From Coriobacteriia bacterium (lineage in GTDB: Bacteria; Actinomycetota; Coriobacteriia; Anaerosomatales; Anaerosomataceae): a stretch of DNA of 10,391 nucleotides. Under the pieces are notes generated by a model. It was not told the origin of the DNA. It saw only the letters and a list, made by a program, of their open reading frames with translations, and did not search any database. Below, one piece after another: positions 1 through 6,330 of the stretch. The position numbers and the translations under genes were made by a program. The stretch's first letter is position 1. The number at the start of each line of letters is the position of its first letter. The DNA lies in NCBI GenBank assembly GCA_016938395.1, contig JAFGUS010000019.1:1-10391 (forward strand), read 5' to 3'.

Positions 1-17
1 GCCTCAGGGTCGCGCAT
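1..17 (-). CDS. Start of a possible HepT/DUF86-type toxin gene (runs off the left edge)
   Basis: Only the first five codons and part of a sixth are visible: an ATG at 17-15 on the minus strand reads Met-Arg-Asp-Pro-Glu and then GC (an alanine codon). It lies in a different frame from the nucleotidyltransferase gene and overlaps its last 14 bases, an arrangement typical of translational coupling. From family knowledge, HepT/DUF86 HEPN ribonucleases often begin with Met-Arg-Asp-Pro or close variants and are commonly encoded next to an MNT nucleotidyltransferase. The identification therefore rests on context and five residues. No clear Shine-Dalgarno precedes the ATG, which would suit coupling to the upstream gene. 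It may equally be a chance ATG. Confidence 0.35.
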
Positions 18-591
18 AGAGCGTCTTTGCGTCGTCGAGTATCGAGCGCTTCCTCACGTGGTTGGCGCTCTTCTCGATACCCTTCCGCGTGTGCAGATCG
101 ACGGGTCTGCGCAGGATGCCGTGTAGCTCGAGCGCGTGGTCTTCGAGATCCAGCAGCGACGGCTCAGCGCTTTCTGCGTACGTGACGAGGATGTCGACGT
201 CACTGCCCTCGCCGAAATCGGGACGGAGGATCGAGCCGAACAGCTCCAGTCGCTCGATGTCGTGTGAGCGGGCGAAGGCAGCGATGGATGCCGGATTCGC
301 ACCGGTTCGCGCCAGGGCGCGTGCCGCTCCCGGTTCCGAGCCCGTGAGCGCAACCCCGTAGACCGCGGGTGCTTCAGCCGCGAGCGTGGTTGCTGTCGCG
401 GGGCCCGTGACGCCGAGCGCCTCGGCGACCGCAGACACGCGCTCCAGCGAGGCGTTCCGGTACCGTGCGGACTCCCAGCGGGCAATCTGGGGCTGCGCCA
501 CACCGAGGTGCCGGCCCAGTTCGGCCTGCGAGAGTCCTGCAGCGCGCCGTGCGCTCACCAGAGCCGAGCCGATGTCGATGAGTCCGCTCAT
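4..591 (-). CDS. XRE-type HTH fused to an MntA-like minimal nucleotidyltransferase (probable antitoxin)
   Basis: This 195-residue protein has two parts. Residues about 6-60 form an XRE/HTH_3 DNA-binding domain, with the typical LSQAELGRHLGVAQPQIARW core and a following helix. Residues about 102-195 form a minimal nucleotidyltransferase domain. Gly119-Ser120, then ten residues, then Asp131-x-Asp133 matches exactly the GSX10DXD motif known for MntA antitoxins, and Asp165 (in RRPVDLHT) is a fitting third metal-binding carboxylate. Known MntA proteins neutralise a HepT RNase by AMPylating it. All catalytic residues are present, so the enzyme is probably active. The HTH fusion suggests it also represses its own promoter, and palindromes overlap that promoter at 596-639. 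The ATG at 591 has no obvious Shine-Dalgarno and the predicted leader is short. The domain calls are secure. The toxin-antitoxin role is inferred, because the partner is only hinted at by an overlapping ATG at the window edge. Confidence 0.85.
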   Translation of the reverse strand: MSGLIDIGSALVSARRAAGLSQAELGRHLGVAQPQIARWESARYRNASLERVSAVAEALGVTGPATATTLAAEAPAVYGVALTGSEPGAARALARTGANPASIAAFARSHDIERLELFGSILRPDFGEGSDVDILVTYAESAEPSLLDLEDHALELHGILRRPVDLHTRKGIEKSANHVRKRSILDDAKTLYARP

Positions 592-595
592 GTGC

Positions 596-639
596 TGATA
601 ATATCACATGAATTATAGATATGATGCATGCGTTATCAT
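596..639 (-). promoter_or_regulatory. AT-rich promoter with palindromic operator for the XRE-nucleotidyltransferase gene
   Basis: A sharply AT-rich patch sits just upstream of the gene in otherwise GC-rich DNA. On the minus strand, 617-612 reads TATAAT, a perfect -10 box, which would put the transcript start near 605, about 14 bases before the ATG at 591. No good -35 is visible. Two palindromes flank the -10. One is TGATA-A-TATCA at 596-606, over the expected transcript start. The other has arms ATGAT (621-625) and ATCAT (635-639). TGATAA also occurs at 596-601 on the plus strand and 638-633 on the minus strand, facing inward. This is the layout expected for autorepression by the encoded HTH protein; the binding itself is inferred. 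Confidence 0.55.
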
Positions 640-682
640 CGGCACGTCGCGCAGTCGAGCGCCCGTTCACCGGCCCCCGCCC

Positions 683-1687
683 TCAGTCCGCCCGCGCCTC
701 AACGTACTCGCGGTACTCGGCCAGCAGTTCGTCGAGCTCGGCGGATGACGTCACATGGTTCACGCGCTCCCGCACATGGCTCGCGCCGGGCATCCCCACG
801 ATGTACCAGCCCACGTGCTTGCGCATTCGGGCGACAGCGTGCTCCCCGCCGAACGCCACGAGTGCTCGAGCGTGGTCGCGCGCCATATCGATGCGCTCAA
901 GCGGCGTAGGGAGCGGCAGTTCTTCGCCGCGATCGAGCAGCGCGCGCGTTTCGCGGAAGATCCAGGGGTTGCCCTGCGCGCCACGAGCGACCATCACGGC
1001 GTCGACGCCGGTGCGCTCGAACATGGCGCACGCATCGGCGGCGGAGAAGACATCGCCGCTGCCGATGACCGGGACGCCAACTGCGGCCTTGACCTCGGAG
1101 ATGATGTCCCAGTCCGCTGTGCCGCGGTAGAACTGCTGGCGCGTGCGGCCATGCACGCAGAGCGCCGCGACGCCAGCCGCCTCCAGGACGCACGCGAACT
1201 CGACGGCGTTGCGTTCGGACTCGTCCCATCCCGTGCGGAACTTCGCGGTGACCGGTACCGGCACCGCCGCCGCCACGCTCGAGATGATGTCGGCGGCGAG
1301 TGCCGGCGTGCGCATGAGTGCGCTCCCCTCGCCCTTGGCGACGACCTTGGTCACGGGGCAGCCCATGTTGATGTCGATGAGCGCCACGTCATCGCCGTAC
1401 TCGGCCACGATGCGCGCGGCCTGCTCGGCCATGATGTCCGGTTCCGAGCCGAAGAGCTGGACGCCGCAGGGTACCTCGGCGGGATCGAACGTGAGCAGCA
1501 AGCGCGAGACGGCGGCGTCTGGGTTGTAGTGGAGCCCCTTGGCGCTGATCATCTCGGTGTAGGTGAGTGCGGCGCCCATGCGCTTGCAGATGCCCCGGAA
1601 CGGCGCCTCGGTGATGCCGGCCATGGGGCCGAGGACGACGGCGCGTGGCGGAAGCAGCGCGCGGATGTCAGGCGATGCAGGGCTCAT
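683..1687 (-). CDS. dusB: tRNA-dihydrouridine synthase (DusB-like)
   Basis: This FMN- and NADPH-dependent TIM-barrel enzyme reduces specific uridines in tRNA to dihydrouridine. The 334-residue product carries the family signatures in order: LGPMAGITEAPFR near residues 19-31, YTEMISAKGL at 43-52, the INMGCPVTKV catalytic loop with Cys110, TAKFRTGWD around 147-155 with the FMN-contacting lysine, CVHGRTRQQFY near 177-187, GSGDVFSA at 209-216 and VARGAQGNPWIF at 233-244. Length fits bacterial Dus proteins. I chose the ATG at 1687 because homology begins about 15 residues later and GGGGA lies directly upstream. An in-frame start at 1747 would add a 20-residue tail of no recognisable type. The gene is divergent from a methyltransferase and lies 91 bp upstream of the XRE-nucleotidyltransferase gene, which has its own promoter. 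The Dus family is certain; the DusB subgroup is probable. Confidence 0.92.
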   Translation of the reverse strand: MSPASPDIRALLPPRAVVLGPMAGITEAPFRGICKRMGAALTYTEMISAKGLHYNPDAAVSRLLLTFDPAEVPCGVQLFGSEPDIMAEQAARIVAEYGDDVALIDINMGCPVTKVVAKGEGSALMRTPALAADIISSVAAAVPVPVTAKFRTGWDESERNAVEFACVLEAAGVAALCVHGRTRQQFYRGTADWDIISEVKAAVGVPVIGSGDVFSAADACAMFERTGVDAVMVARGAQGNPWIFRETRALLDRGEELPLPTPLERIDMARDHARALVAFGGEHAVARMRKHVGWYIVGMPGASHVRERVNHVTSSAELDELLAEYREYVEARAD

Positions 1688-1754
1688 GTCCCCATGGTAC
1701 GACGCCGGCGGGCGTGTGGCGCCCGGTCCGGTCCCTTCTCCTCGCACGCTACGC

Positions 1755-1783
1755 TATCATCTGCGCGGGATACACGAGAGGAG
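1755..1783 (+). promoter_or_regulatory. Probable -10 box and Shine-Dalgarno of the methyltransferase gene
   Basis: TATCAT at 1755-1760 differs from TATAAT at one position and is the best -10 candidate in the 102-bp gap between the two divergent genes. No convincing -35 is seen 16-18 bases upstream. A start near 1767 would give a leader of about 23 bases. GAGAGGAG at 1776-1783 is a strong ribosome-binding site ending six bases before the GTG at 1790; it fixes that start rather than the in-frame codons further upstream. Confidence 0.5.
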
Positions 1784-1789
1784 CGTGCC

Positions 1790-2608
1790 GTGGACACCGG
1801 CGATCGCATCGCGGCTAACCGCGAACTCTGGCAGCGCTGGACGGCGCTGCACGTACCGTCTGACTTCTACGATGCCGACGGCTTCGCAGCCGACCCGGCC
1901 TCGCGTCCGTTCGACCGCATCATCGCGGACCTGCTCGGCGACATCCGCGGTGCGCGTGCGCTCCACCTTCAGTGCCATTTCGGCATGGACACACTCAGGC
2001 TGGCGCACCTCGGTGCCGAGGCGACCGGCCTTGACTTCTCGTCGGCGGCGATTGCGGCCGCCCGCGAACTCTCCGCACGTGCGGGTATACCCGCCACCTT
2101 CTTCGAGGGCGACGTCACCGCACCGCCCGACGAGGTCCCCGAAGGCGCCTTCGACCTCGTGTTCACCTCCTACGGTACGATCTCGTGGCTGCCGGACCTC
2201 CGGCCCTGGGCGCAGACGGTCGCGAGCCGGCTCGCCCCGGGCGGCGTCTTCGTCATCGCCGACATGCATCCCACGCTCTGGATCTTCGACGACGAGGCTG
2301 ACGACCCCACGCTCCGCGTGAAGTACTCCTACTTCGACCGCAGCGCACTCGAGTGGGAAGAGCACGGCAGCTACGCGTCTCCCGGCGGTGAGTACGTCGG
2401 CACGTCGCACTCCTGGCAGCACACCTTCGAGGAGATCGTGGGCGCGCTGGTCGGCGCGGGCCTCGCAATCGAGGAGCTGCGCGAGTACCCGCTGCTCGCC
2501 TGGAAGTTCACGCCGGCCATGATCGAGAAGGAGCCCGGGCTCTACGGCCTGCCGGCCCAGGTGCCCGAGCTACCGCTGATGTTCTCGCTCACGGCGCGCA
2601 GACCGTAG
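1790..2608 (+). CDS. Class I SAM-dependent methyltransferase
   Basis: This 272-residue protein has a Rossmann-type methyltransferase fold. Motif I appears as ALHLQCHFGMDTL (57-69), the variant with Gln-Cys-His in place of the usual Gly-Cys-Gly, which recurs in one branch of small-molecule methyltransferases. The acidic residue after strand 2 is Asp82 in TGLDFS. Asp108 in EGDVT probably contacts the adenine. FDLVFTSYGTISWLPDL (121-137) is the motif IV region, followed by the post-motif LAPGGVFVIAD (148-158). The C-terminal half has many aromatic residues, which may shape a substrate pocket. The substrate cannot be deduced. The GTG start is chosen from the GAGAGGAG six bases upstream; the open frame extends further upstream, but only as antisense of dus. 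The gene is transcribed divergently from dus and ends 51 bp from a convergent neighbour, so it is probably monocistronic. Confidence 0.85.
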   Translation: MDTGDRIAANRELWQRWTALHVPSDFYDADGFAADPASRPFDRIIADLLGDIRGARALHLQCHFGMDTLRLAHLGAEATGLDFSSAAIAAARELSARAGIPATFFEGDVTAPPDEVPEGAFDLVFTSYGTISWLPDLRPWAQTVASRLAPGGVFVIADMHPTLWIFDDEADDPTLRVKYSYFDRSALEWEEHGSYASPGGEYVGTSHSWQHTFEEIVGALVGAGLAIEELREYPLLAWKFTPAMIEKEPGLYGLPAQVPELPLMFSLTARRP

Positions 2609-2659
2609 GCTACCGCGCGGATCGCGGGCGCGACAGGCGTCGATCCCGAGCGTTGCGTC

Positions 2660-3685
2660 TCAGACTTCGCCGACGCGCCCGAGTGCGATGAGCGCCGCGA
2701 GCACGGCCAGCGTCACCGTCCACGCAGCGACCGTGATGCGTCGTGCCTTCTTGGCCCGCTCGGCCTCCCACCATGTGCGCGGCCGAATGCGCTGTGCGAA
2801 GAACGTCGCCATCGCCGCAAGGTTGATCGCGGCGATGTTGGTGACCAGGAGCAGCAGCGCCCCGAACGAAGCATACCATTGTCCCTCACCCGCAAGAAGC
2901 CCGGCGGTCGTGAGCGGCGGTAGGAGCGCGACCGCCACCATGACGCCCACAAGGACCGCGGGGACCCCGGTGGTGAACGCGAGCGAACCAGCCGCGCCGG
3001 CAGCGAGCGCGAGCGCGATGTTGCCGAAGGTAGCGCTCGTCCGAGCTGCGATCTCCGGTGAGGCAGGGTCTACCTCGAGTACAATGCCGAGCACGACCGA
3101 TACGGCGGCCGCGATCGCGAAGCCGGCGGCCAGGGTGGCGAGGGCCCGGCGGGCGAGCGTCGTGTCCCCAAGCGTGCTGGCGAACGAGAGCGCGATGTTG
3201 GGGCCGAGCAGCGGGGCGATCACCATCGCGCCGATGATGATCGCCACGTCGTTGCGCACCAGGCCCACCGCAGCGACGACGGTCGAGAGTGCCACCATCA
3301 CACCGTAGGATACGGTCAGCTTCGTGCCCGAAGAAAGGTCTTCGTAGAGCTCCTCGCGACTGATCCGGAGCGCCCGGGCCTCCTCTTCCGTCTCGTTCCC
3401 CGCAGCCTCGTCCTCGGTCTGCTGATCCTCGGGCTCCTCGATGCGCGGCACCGTCGCCTCGACGGGCAACAGCACCAAGCGGCATTCATCGCGGTGTCCG
3501 AGCCGATCGGCAAGGGCGTCGGTGACCGTCTCGACCTCCTCGGCGTCGAGTAGCACACGGATCGCGGTGACGTCAGAGTCCGCGCTCGCCGTCCACAGGT
3601 GGTGGATGCGCTGCTCCTCGAGTGCCGAGGTGATGCCATCCACCTCATCGGCGGGTACGCTGAATTCGAGCAGGCGAAGGGCCAC
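2660..3685 (-). CDS. TIGR00341/DUF389 family integral membrane protein
   Basis: This 341-residue protein begins with a soluble alpha/beta domain (about 1-75) resembling the ferredoxin-like N-terminus seen in many TIGR00341 proteins. A highly acidic linker (about 80-105, rich in Glu and Asp) follows, then the DUF389 core. The core opens with ISREELYEDLSSGTKLT and continues with RNDVAIIIGAMVIAPLLGPN (144-163), a hallmark of the family. Hydrophobic segments lie near 127-143, 146-168, 180-204, 219-239, 240-264, 272-296 and 318-335, giving six or seven membrane spans. The function of DUF389 proteins is not established and I do not assign one. The start is GTG at 3685, supported by GAGGAG (3697-3692 on this strand) six bases upstream. 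The gene lies 50 bp downstream of the yegP-like gene, possibly cotranscribed with it. Confidence 0.85.
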   Translation of the reverse strand: MALRLLEFSVPADEVDGITSALEEQRIHHLWTASADSDVTAIRVLLDAEEVETVTDALADRLGHRDECRLVLLPVEATVPRIEEPEDQQTEDEAAGNETEEEARALRISREELYEDLSSGTKLTVSYGVMVALSTVVAAVGLVRNDVAIIIGAMVIAPLLGPNIALSFASTLGDTTLARRALATLAAGFAIAAAVSVVLGIVLEVDPASPEIAARTSATFGNIALALAAGAAGSLAFTTGVPAVLVGVMVAVALLPPLTTAGLLAGEGQWYASFGALLLLVTNIAAINLAAMATFFAQRIRPRTWWEAERAKKARRITVAAWTVTLAVLAALIALGRVGEV

Positions 3686-3710
3686 CTCTGTCTCCTCAGC
3701 AACGTGGGAC

Positions 3711-3724
3711 CGTCCACATGGACG
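3711..3724. repeat. Near-perfect palindrome between yegP-like and DUF389 genes
   Basis: CGTCCA-CA-TGGACG has six-base arms and a two-base centre. It is the only clear symmetry in the 50-bp gap ahead of the DUF389 gene and lies 26 bp upstream of its GTG. It could be a repressor site or a small processing hairpin in the mRNA, but the two-base loop makes a DNA-binding site the better guess. The role is unproven. Confidence 0.35.
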
Positions 3725-3735
3725 CGATCAGCGCC

Positions 3736-4077
3736 TCACGCTTCTACGGTGAGATCCACGAGCGCCGCGTCCGCGGCGTTCTTCTTGACCGATGCGATGC
3801 CGTTCTCCATCGTGGCCGTCGATGCGTACATCTGGCTACGGCCGATCTCCTGCCCGTTGCTCGCCTTGAGCACGAAGTAGGGGCGGCCGTCCTTCGCGGT
3901 CCTGCGCTCGAAGCGCTCCTCCATGAGTCCGTTGGTGCGTACCGATTCGATACCGTTCAGAGCGCTTGCCTTCGCCTTGTACGTCTCGCTTGTGAGAATC
4001 GTCTGGCTGTTGCCGGCCTTCAGGTTGAACCTGAACTCACCGTTCTTCGCCAGCATCAGCACGTACTTCCCGGGCAC
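3736..4077 (-). CDS. yegP: YegP-like DUF1508 tandem-repeat protein
   Basis: The product has 113 residues, close to E. coli YegP in length. It contains two DUF1508 repeats: one at about 1-50 (GKYVLMLAKNGEFRFNLKAG, then SQTILTSETYKAKASALNGI) and a second at about 62-103 (GRPYFVLKASNGQEIGRSQM, then ATMENGIASVKKNA). The repeats share the pattern of an aromatic-rich strand pair, a G-x-x-I-x-x-S-x-x-Y turn and an NGI-x-S-V-x-x-N helix. The biochemical function of the family is not established. The frame is open upstream to an ATG at 4128, but I chose the GTG at 4077 because AAAGGAG ends five bases before it and the family begins with this sequence; the extra 17 residues look like translated leader. 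It sits 69 bp after a membrane-bound spermidine-synthase-like gene and 50 bp before a DUF389 gene. Confidence 0.88.
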   Translation of the reverse strand: MPGKYVLMLAKNGEFRFNLKAGNSQTILTSETYKAKASALNGIESVRTNGLMEERFERRTAKDGRPYFVLKASNGQEIGRSQMYASTATMENGIASVKKNAADAALVDLTVEA

Positions 4078-4146
4078 GGGGACTCCTTTCGGGAGGGGGT
4101 GCCACAACGGTACATACCCGCGGAGCACCGATGGGCTCGCCCGCCC
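4078..4146 (-). promoter_or_regulatory. Intergenic leader of the yegP-like gene with hairpin potential
   Basis: On the minus strand, arms GGTGC (4129-4125) and GCACC (4103-4099) can close a loop that itself contains GGTA-TG-TACC (4118-4109). No T-run follows, so this is not a standard intrinsic terminator. TATGTA within the inner palindrome is a weak -10 candidate. The structure sits between the spermidine-synthase-like gene and the ribosome-binding site of the yegP-like gene. It could separate their expression, but the sequence does not decide whether it is promoter, processing site or neither. Confidence 0.25.
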
Positions 4147-5712
4147 CTACTGCACCTTGATGAGTGAGTCCACCGGCGCGTACTCGTCAGTCAGGAGCGG
4201 CACGTCGGCCACGGGGACCGGCTCGGTGTAGAGGTCTTCGGCCATCTGGGCGAACCCGGCGATCGACACGCGCCCGTCGATGCGCGACGCGATGCGCGCC
4301 CTGATCTCGGACTCGGGTAGGCGCGTGTCGGTGGCAAGCACGATGATGTTGCGGCGGGTATCCGCGGTGCCGCTGCTGCCGATGCCGATCGGGAAGACCC
4401 AGATGTCCTGCCACACGCCCTCGGCCGTGCGGTACATGCTGCGGAAGAGCTCGCTGTACTCGCCTTCGGCCGACGCGATCACGTTGTAGGCGAGCACGCC
4501 GTCGGGCGCCATCACCGACTTGACCTCGCCGAAGAACTCCTCGGTGGTGAGGTGGAACGGGAGCGAGTCGGAGGTGTAGGCGTCCACGATGACGATGTCG
4601 TACGTCTCGCCCGTGCGCTGCACGTAGCGCCGCGCGTCCTCGGTGAAGACGCGCAGCCGCTCGTCTTCGGGCAGCCAGAAGTATGTGCGGGCCACGTCCA
4701 CCACCACCGGGTCGATCTCCACCGTGTCGACCTGCACGCCGGGGTAGTCGCGCCAGAAGCGCTTGGCAATCGCGCCGCCGCCGAGGCCAAGGACGAGCAC
4801 GCGCTCGGGGTCGGGCTTGAGCGCGAGCGCGAGATGCATGTAGTCGGGATAGCGGATGACGCTCACATACGGGTCGTCGAGCGCGAGAGCCGACTGGTGG
4901 CTGCGGTCGAACCGAAGGTGACGGGCCTCCGCGTCCTCGGTCACCGTGATGCGGTGGTACTGCGTATCGGCACGGAAGAGCACCGTCTCGCCGAGGTGGT
5001 TCTCCTCCGGGGTCGGCGCCACCGCCAGCAGGACCCAGCCGCCCAGGGCGCCCGCCGCCACCACGAGTGCGAGTGTGCTGGGAAGCGCGAGTCGCGCCAC
5101 GGCCGCCCGTGCCGAATGCGGCGGGGAGCCGCCCGTCTCGGCCTCGGCGGGCAGGCCGAGCGCGAGAAGCGACATCGCCACGAGCACGAAGCCCGTCCAG
5201 ACGACGAGTGGCTCGATTGAGAGCAACGGGATGAGCCAGAACGAGGTGGCGAGCGTACCCGCGATGCTGCCCGCCGTGGAGACCGCGTACAGGTTGCCTG
5301 CCGAGCGGCCGATGCGCTCGAGCCCGGAGCGCGACGCGAGCTTCACGCCCATTGGCGAGACCATCGCAAGCAGGATCGACGGTACGAAGTAGATGGCGGC
5401 TGCAGCCACCAGCGAACCGAGCCGCGGGCCGAGATCGGCACTCGCCGGCAGCACCGCTTCGGCCACGAGCGGGGCGGCGACGGTGCCGAGCGCCGCGGCG
5501 GCGATCACCGGGGGAAGCGAACGCGCGGCCCCGAACCGGTCGGCGATCTGCCCGCCGAGCGCGTAGCCGAGGCTGAGCGCGATCATCACCACCGAGATGA
5601 CGGCGCCCCACACGTAGATCGAGTTGCCGAGGTACGGAGCGAGCACGCGGGCCGCCACCATCTCGAGGCCCATGAGGGCCGCTCCGCATCCGAACACGAT
5701 CAGCCTGAGCAT
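4147..5712 (-). CDS. Membrane-anchored spermidine synthase-like protein (fused MFS/spermidine synthase type)
   Basis: This 521-residue protein couples a hydrophobic N-terminal half to a C-terminal aminopropyltransferase-like domain. Hydrophobic segments lie at about 3-20, 33-55, 66-90, 100-120, 139-163, 168-188 and 208-232. The soluble domain has the SAM-type nucleotide-binding loop LGLGGGAIAKRF (308-319), the acidic VEIDP (331-335), EDARRY (358-363) with Asp359, and IVDAYTSDSLPFHLTTEEFF (375-394), ending with LTDEYAPVDSLIK. These are the marks of the fused MFS/spermidine synthase family, whose substrate is mostly untested. Asp377 aligns with the catalytic aspartate of SpeE, but the D-S/T-D-P loop of true spermidine synthases is replaced by DAYTSDS, so polyamine synthesis should not be assumed. 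GGAGG eight bases upstream supports the ATG at 5712. It is divergent from the perR-like gene and first in a possible three-gene minus-strand group. Confidence 0.85.
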   Translation of the reverse strand: MLRLIVFGCGAALMGLEMVAARVLAPYLGNSIYVWGAVISVVMIALSLGYALGGQIADRFGAARSLPPVIAAAALGTVAAPLVAEAVLPASADLGPRLGSLVAAAAIYFVPSILLAMVSPMGVKLASRSGLERIGRSAGNLYAVSTAGSIAGTLATSFWLIPLLSIEPLVVWTGFVLVAMSLLALGLPAEAETGGSPPHSARAAVARLALPSTLALVVAAGALGGWVLLAVAPTPEENHLGETVLFRADTQYHRITVTEDAEARHLRFDRSHQSALALDDPYVSVIRYPDYMHLALALKPDPERVLVLGLGGGAIAKRFWRDYPGVQVDTVEIDPVVVDVARTYFWLPEDERLRVFTEDARRYVQRTGETYDIVIVDAYTSDSLPFHLTTEEFFGEVKSVMAPDGVLAYNVIASAEGEYSELFRSMYRTAEGVWQDIWVFPIGIGSSGTADTRRNIIVLATDTRLPESEIRARIASRIDGRVSIAGFAQMAEDLYTEPVPVADVPLLTDEYAPVDSLIKVQ

Positions 5713-5797
5713 CCGCGGGACCTCCGCTCGCAGGTGTTGACCCTCAGTGTGCCAGATGCGCGCCGTTCCGCGACAGGCGCACGCCCTGGCAGGGAGT

Positions 5798-5857
5798 TTG
5801 CGCGAGCCTCCGGGCTCGTGGTATCATTTAGGAATAGTTCTGAATTAGGAGCAATTC
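5798..5857 (+). promoter_or_regulatory. Probable promoter and operator region of the perR-katA unit
   Basis: TTGCGC (5798-5803) and TATCAT (5822-5827) are a plausible -35/-10 pair with 18 bases between them. The spacer holds a six-base stem, CGAGCC (5803-5808) with GGCTCG (5813-5818). Downstream the GC content drops sharply, as is usual for Fur-family operators. GAA-tag-TTC is centred at 5836, with further partial symmetry outward (six of ten positions matching on each side), and GAATT (5842-5846) pairs with AATTC (5853-5857) around the AGGAG ribosome-binding site. No site matches the classical TTATAATnATTATAA box closely. Self-regulation by the encoded repressor is the expected arrangement in this family, but the exact operator is uncertain. 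Confidence 0.5.
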
Positions 5858-5859
5858 GT

Positions 5860-6315
5860 ATGACGGTTGCAGACGATGACGTGTCGCAGAGGGTCGAGCG
5901 GCTGACCGCTGCTCTCAAGGATGCCGGCCTGCGGGTGACGTATCAGCGGCTGGAGATCGCGCGTGAGATCGCGGCGAGCGACTCCCACCCCGATGTTGAG
6001 ACCATCTATCGGGCCGTGCACGATCGAATTCCGACGATCTCGCTCGATACCGTTTACCGGACGCTCGGAACCCTTGCCGAGATCGGCGCGATCCAGCGGG
6101 TGACCGCTGCCGTCGGACCGGCCCGTTACGAGGCTAACCTGAGTCAGCACCACCACTTCGTGTGCGTCCGATGCGGCTCGATCTGCGACGTGGAGGACCC
6201 GGCTCTCGACGCGCTGCGCCTGACCGGAGCCGCGGCGGCGTTCGGCCGCGTTGAAGCCGTCGACGTCGTCCTCAAGGGAATCTGCCGCGCCTGCGAGGCT
6301 GCGGCTTCATCGTAG
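5860..6315 (+). CDS. perR: Fur/PerR-family metal-dependent peroxide-stress regulator
   Basis: This 151-residue repressor has the Fur-family layout: a winged helix (about 10-85, with [11 protein letters not shown] and the recognition helix [14 protein letters not shown]) and a dimerisation/metal domain (about 88-151). Two CxxC pairs, Cys102/Cys105 and Cys142/Cys145, would form the structural zinc site. Aligned by hand to B. subtilis PerR from memory, the sensing site is His43, Glu91, His97, His99 and Asp110. Asp110 matches PerR Asp104, whereas Fur normally has Glu there. Glu91 sits where PerR has Asp85 and is Fur-like. The catalase gene 59 bp downstream supports a peroxide-sensing role. The start is the ATG at 5860, with AGGAG eight bases upstream; earlier in-frame codons lie in the promoter. 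The Fur family is certain; PerR rather than Fur rests on Asp110 and the neighbour. Confidence 0.88.
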   Translation: MTVADDDVSQRVERLTAALKDAGLRVTYQRLEIAREIAASDSHPDVETIYRAVHDRIPTISLDTVYRTLGTLAEIGAIQRVTAAVGPARYEANLSQHHHFVCVRCGSICDVEDPALDALRLTGAAAAFGRVEAVDVVLKGICRACEAAASS

Positions 6316-6330
6316 GAACCACCCTCTCGC

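Noticed and set aside
755..1789. Long open frame upstream of, and in frame with, the methyltransferase on the plus strand
   Set aside because: It lies antisense to the clearly conserved dus gene, its translation is His/Arg/Ala-rich without domain features, and a strong Shine-Dalgarno places the real start at 1790.
2613..2627. CCGCG-CGGAT-CGCGG hairpin in the convergent gap between the methyltransferase and DUF389 genes
   Set aside because: A five-base stem without a T-run is expected by chance in such GC-rich DNA, though it could weakly serve as a bidirectional terminator.
4187..5689. 500-codon frame on the minus strand inside the spermidine-synthase-like gene
   Set aside because: It is an Arg/Gly/Pro-rich out-of-frame shadow of a gene with recognisable motifs and a good ribosome-binding site.
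5713..5797. Search for a promoter of the spermidine-synthase-like gene on the minus strand, including a sigma-54 TGGCAC element
   Set aside because: TGGCAC is present but the second element is missing at the required spacing, and no convincing -10/-35 pair was found.
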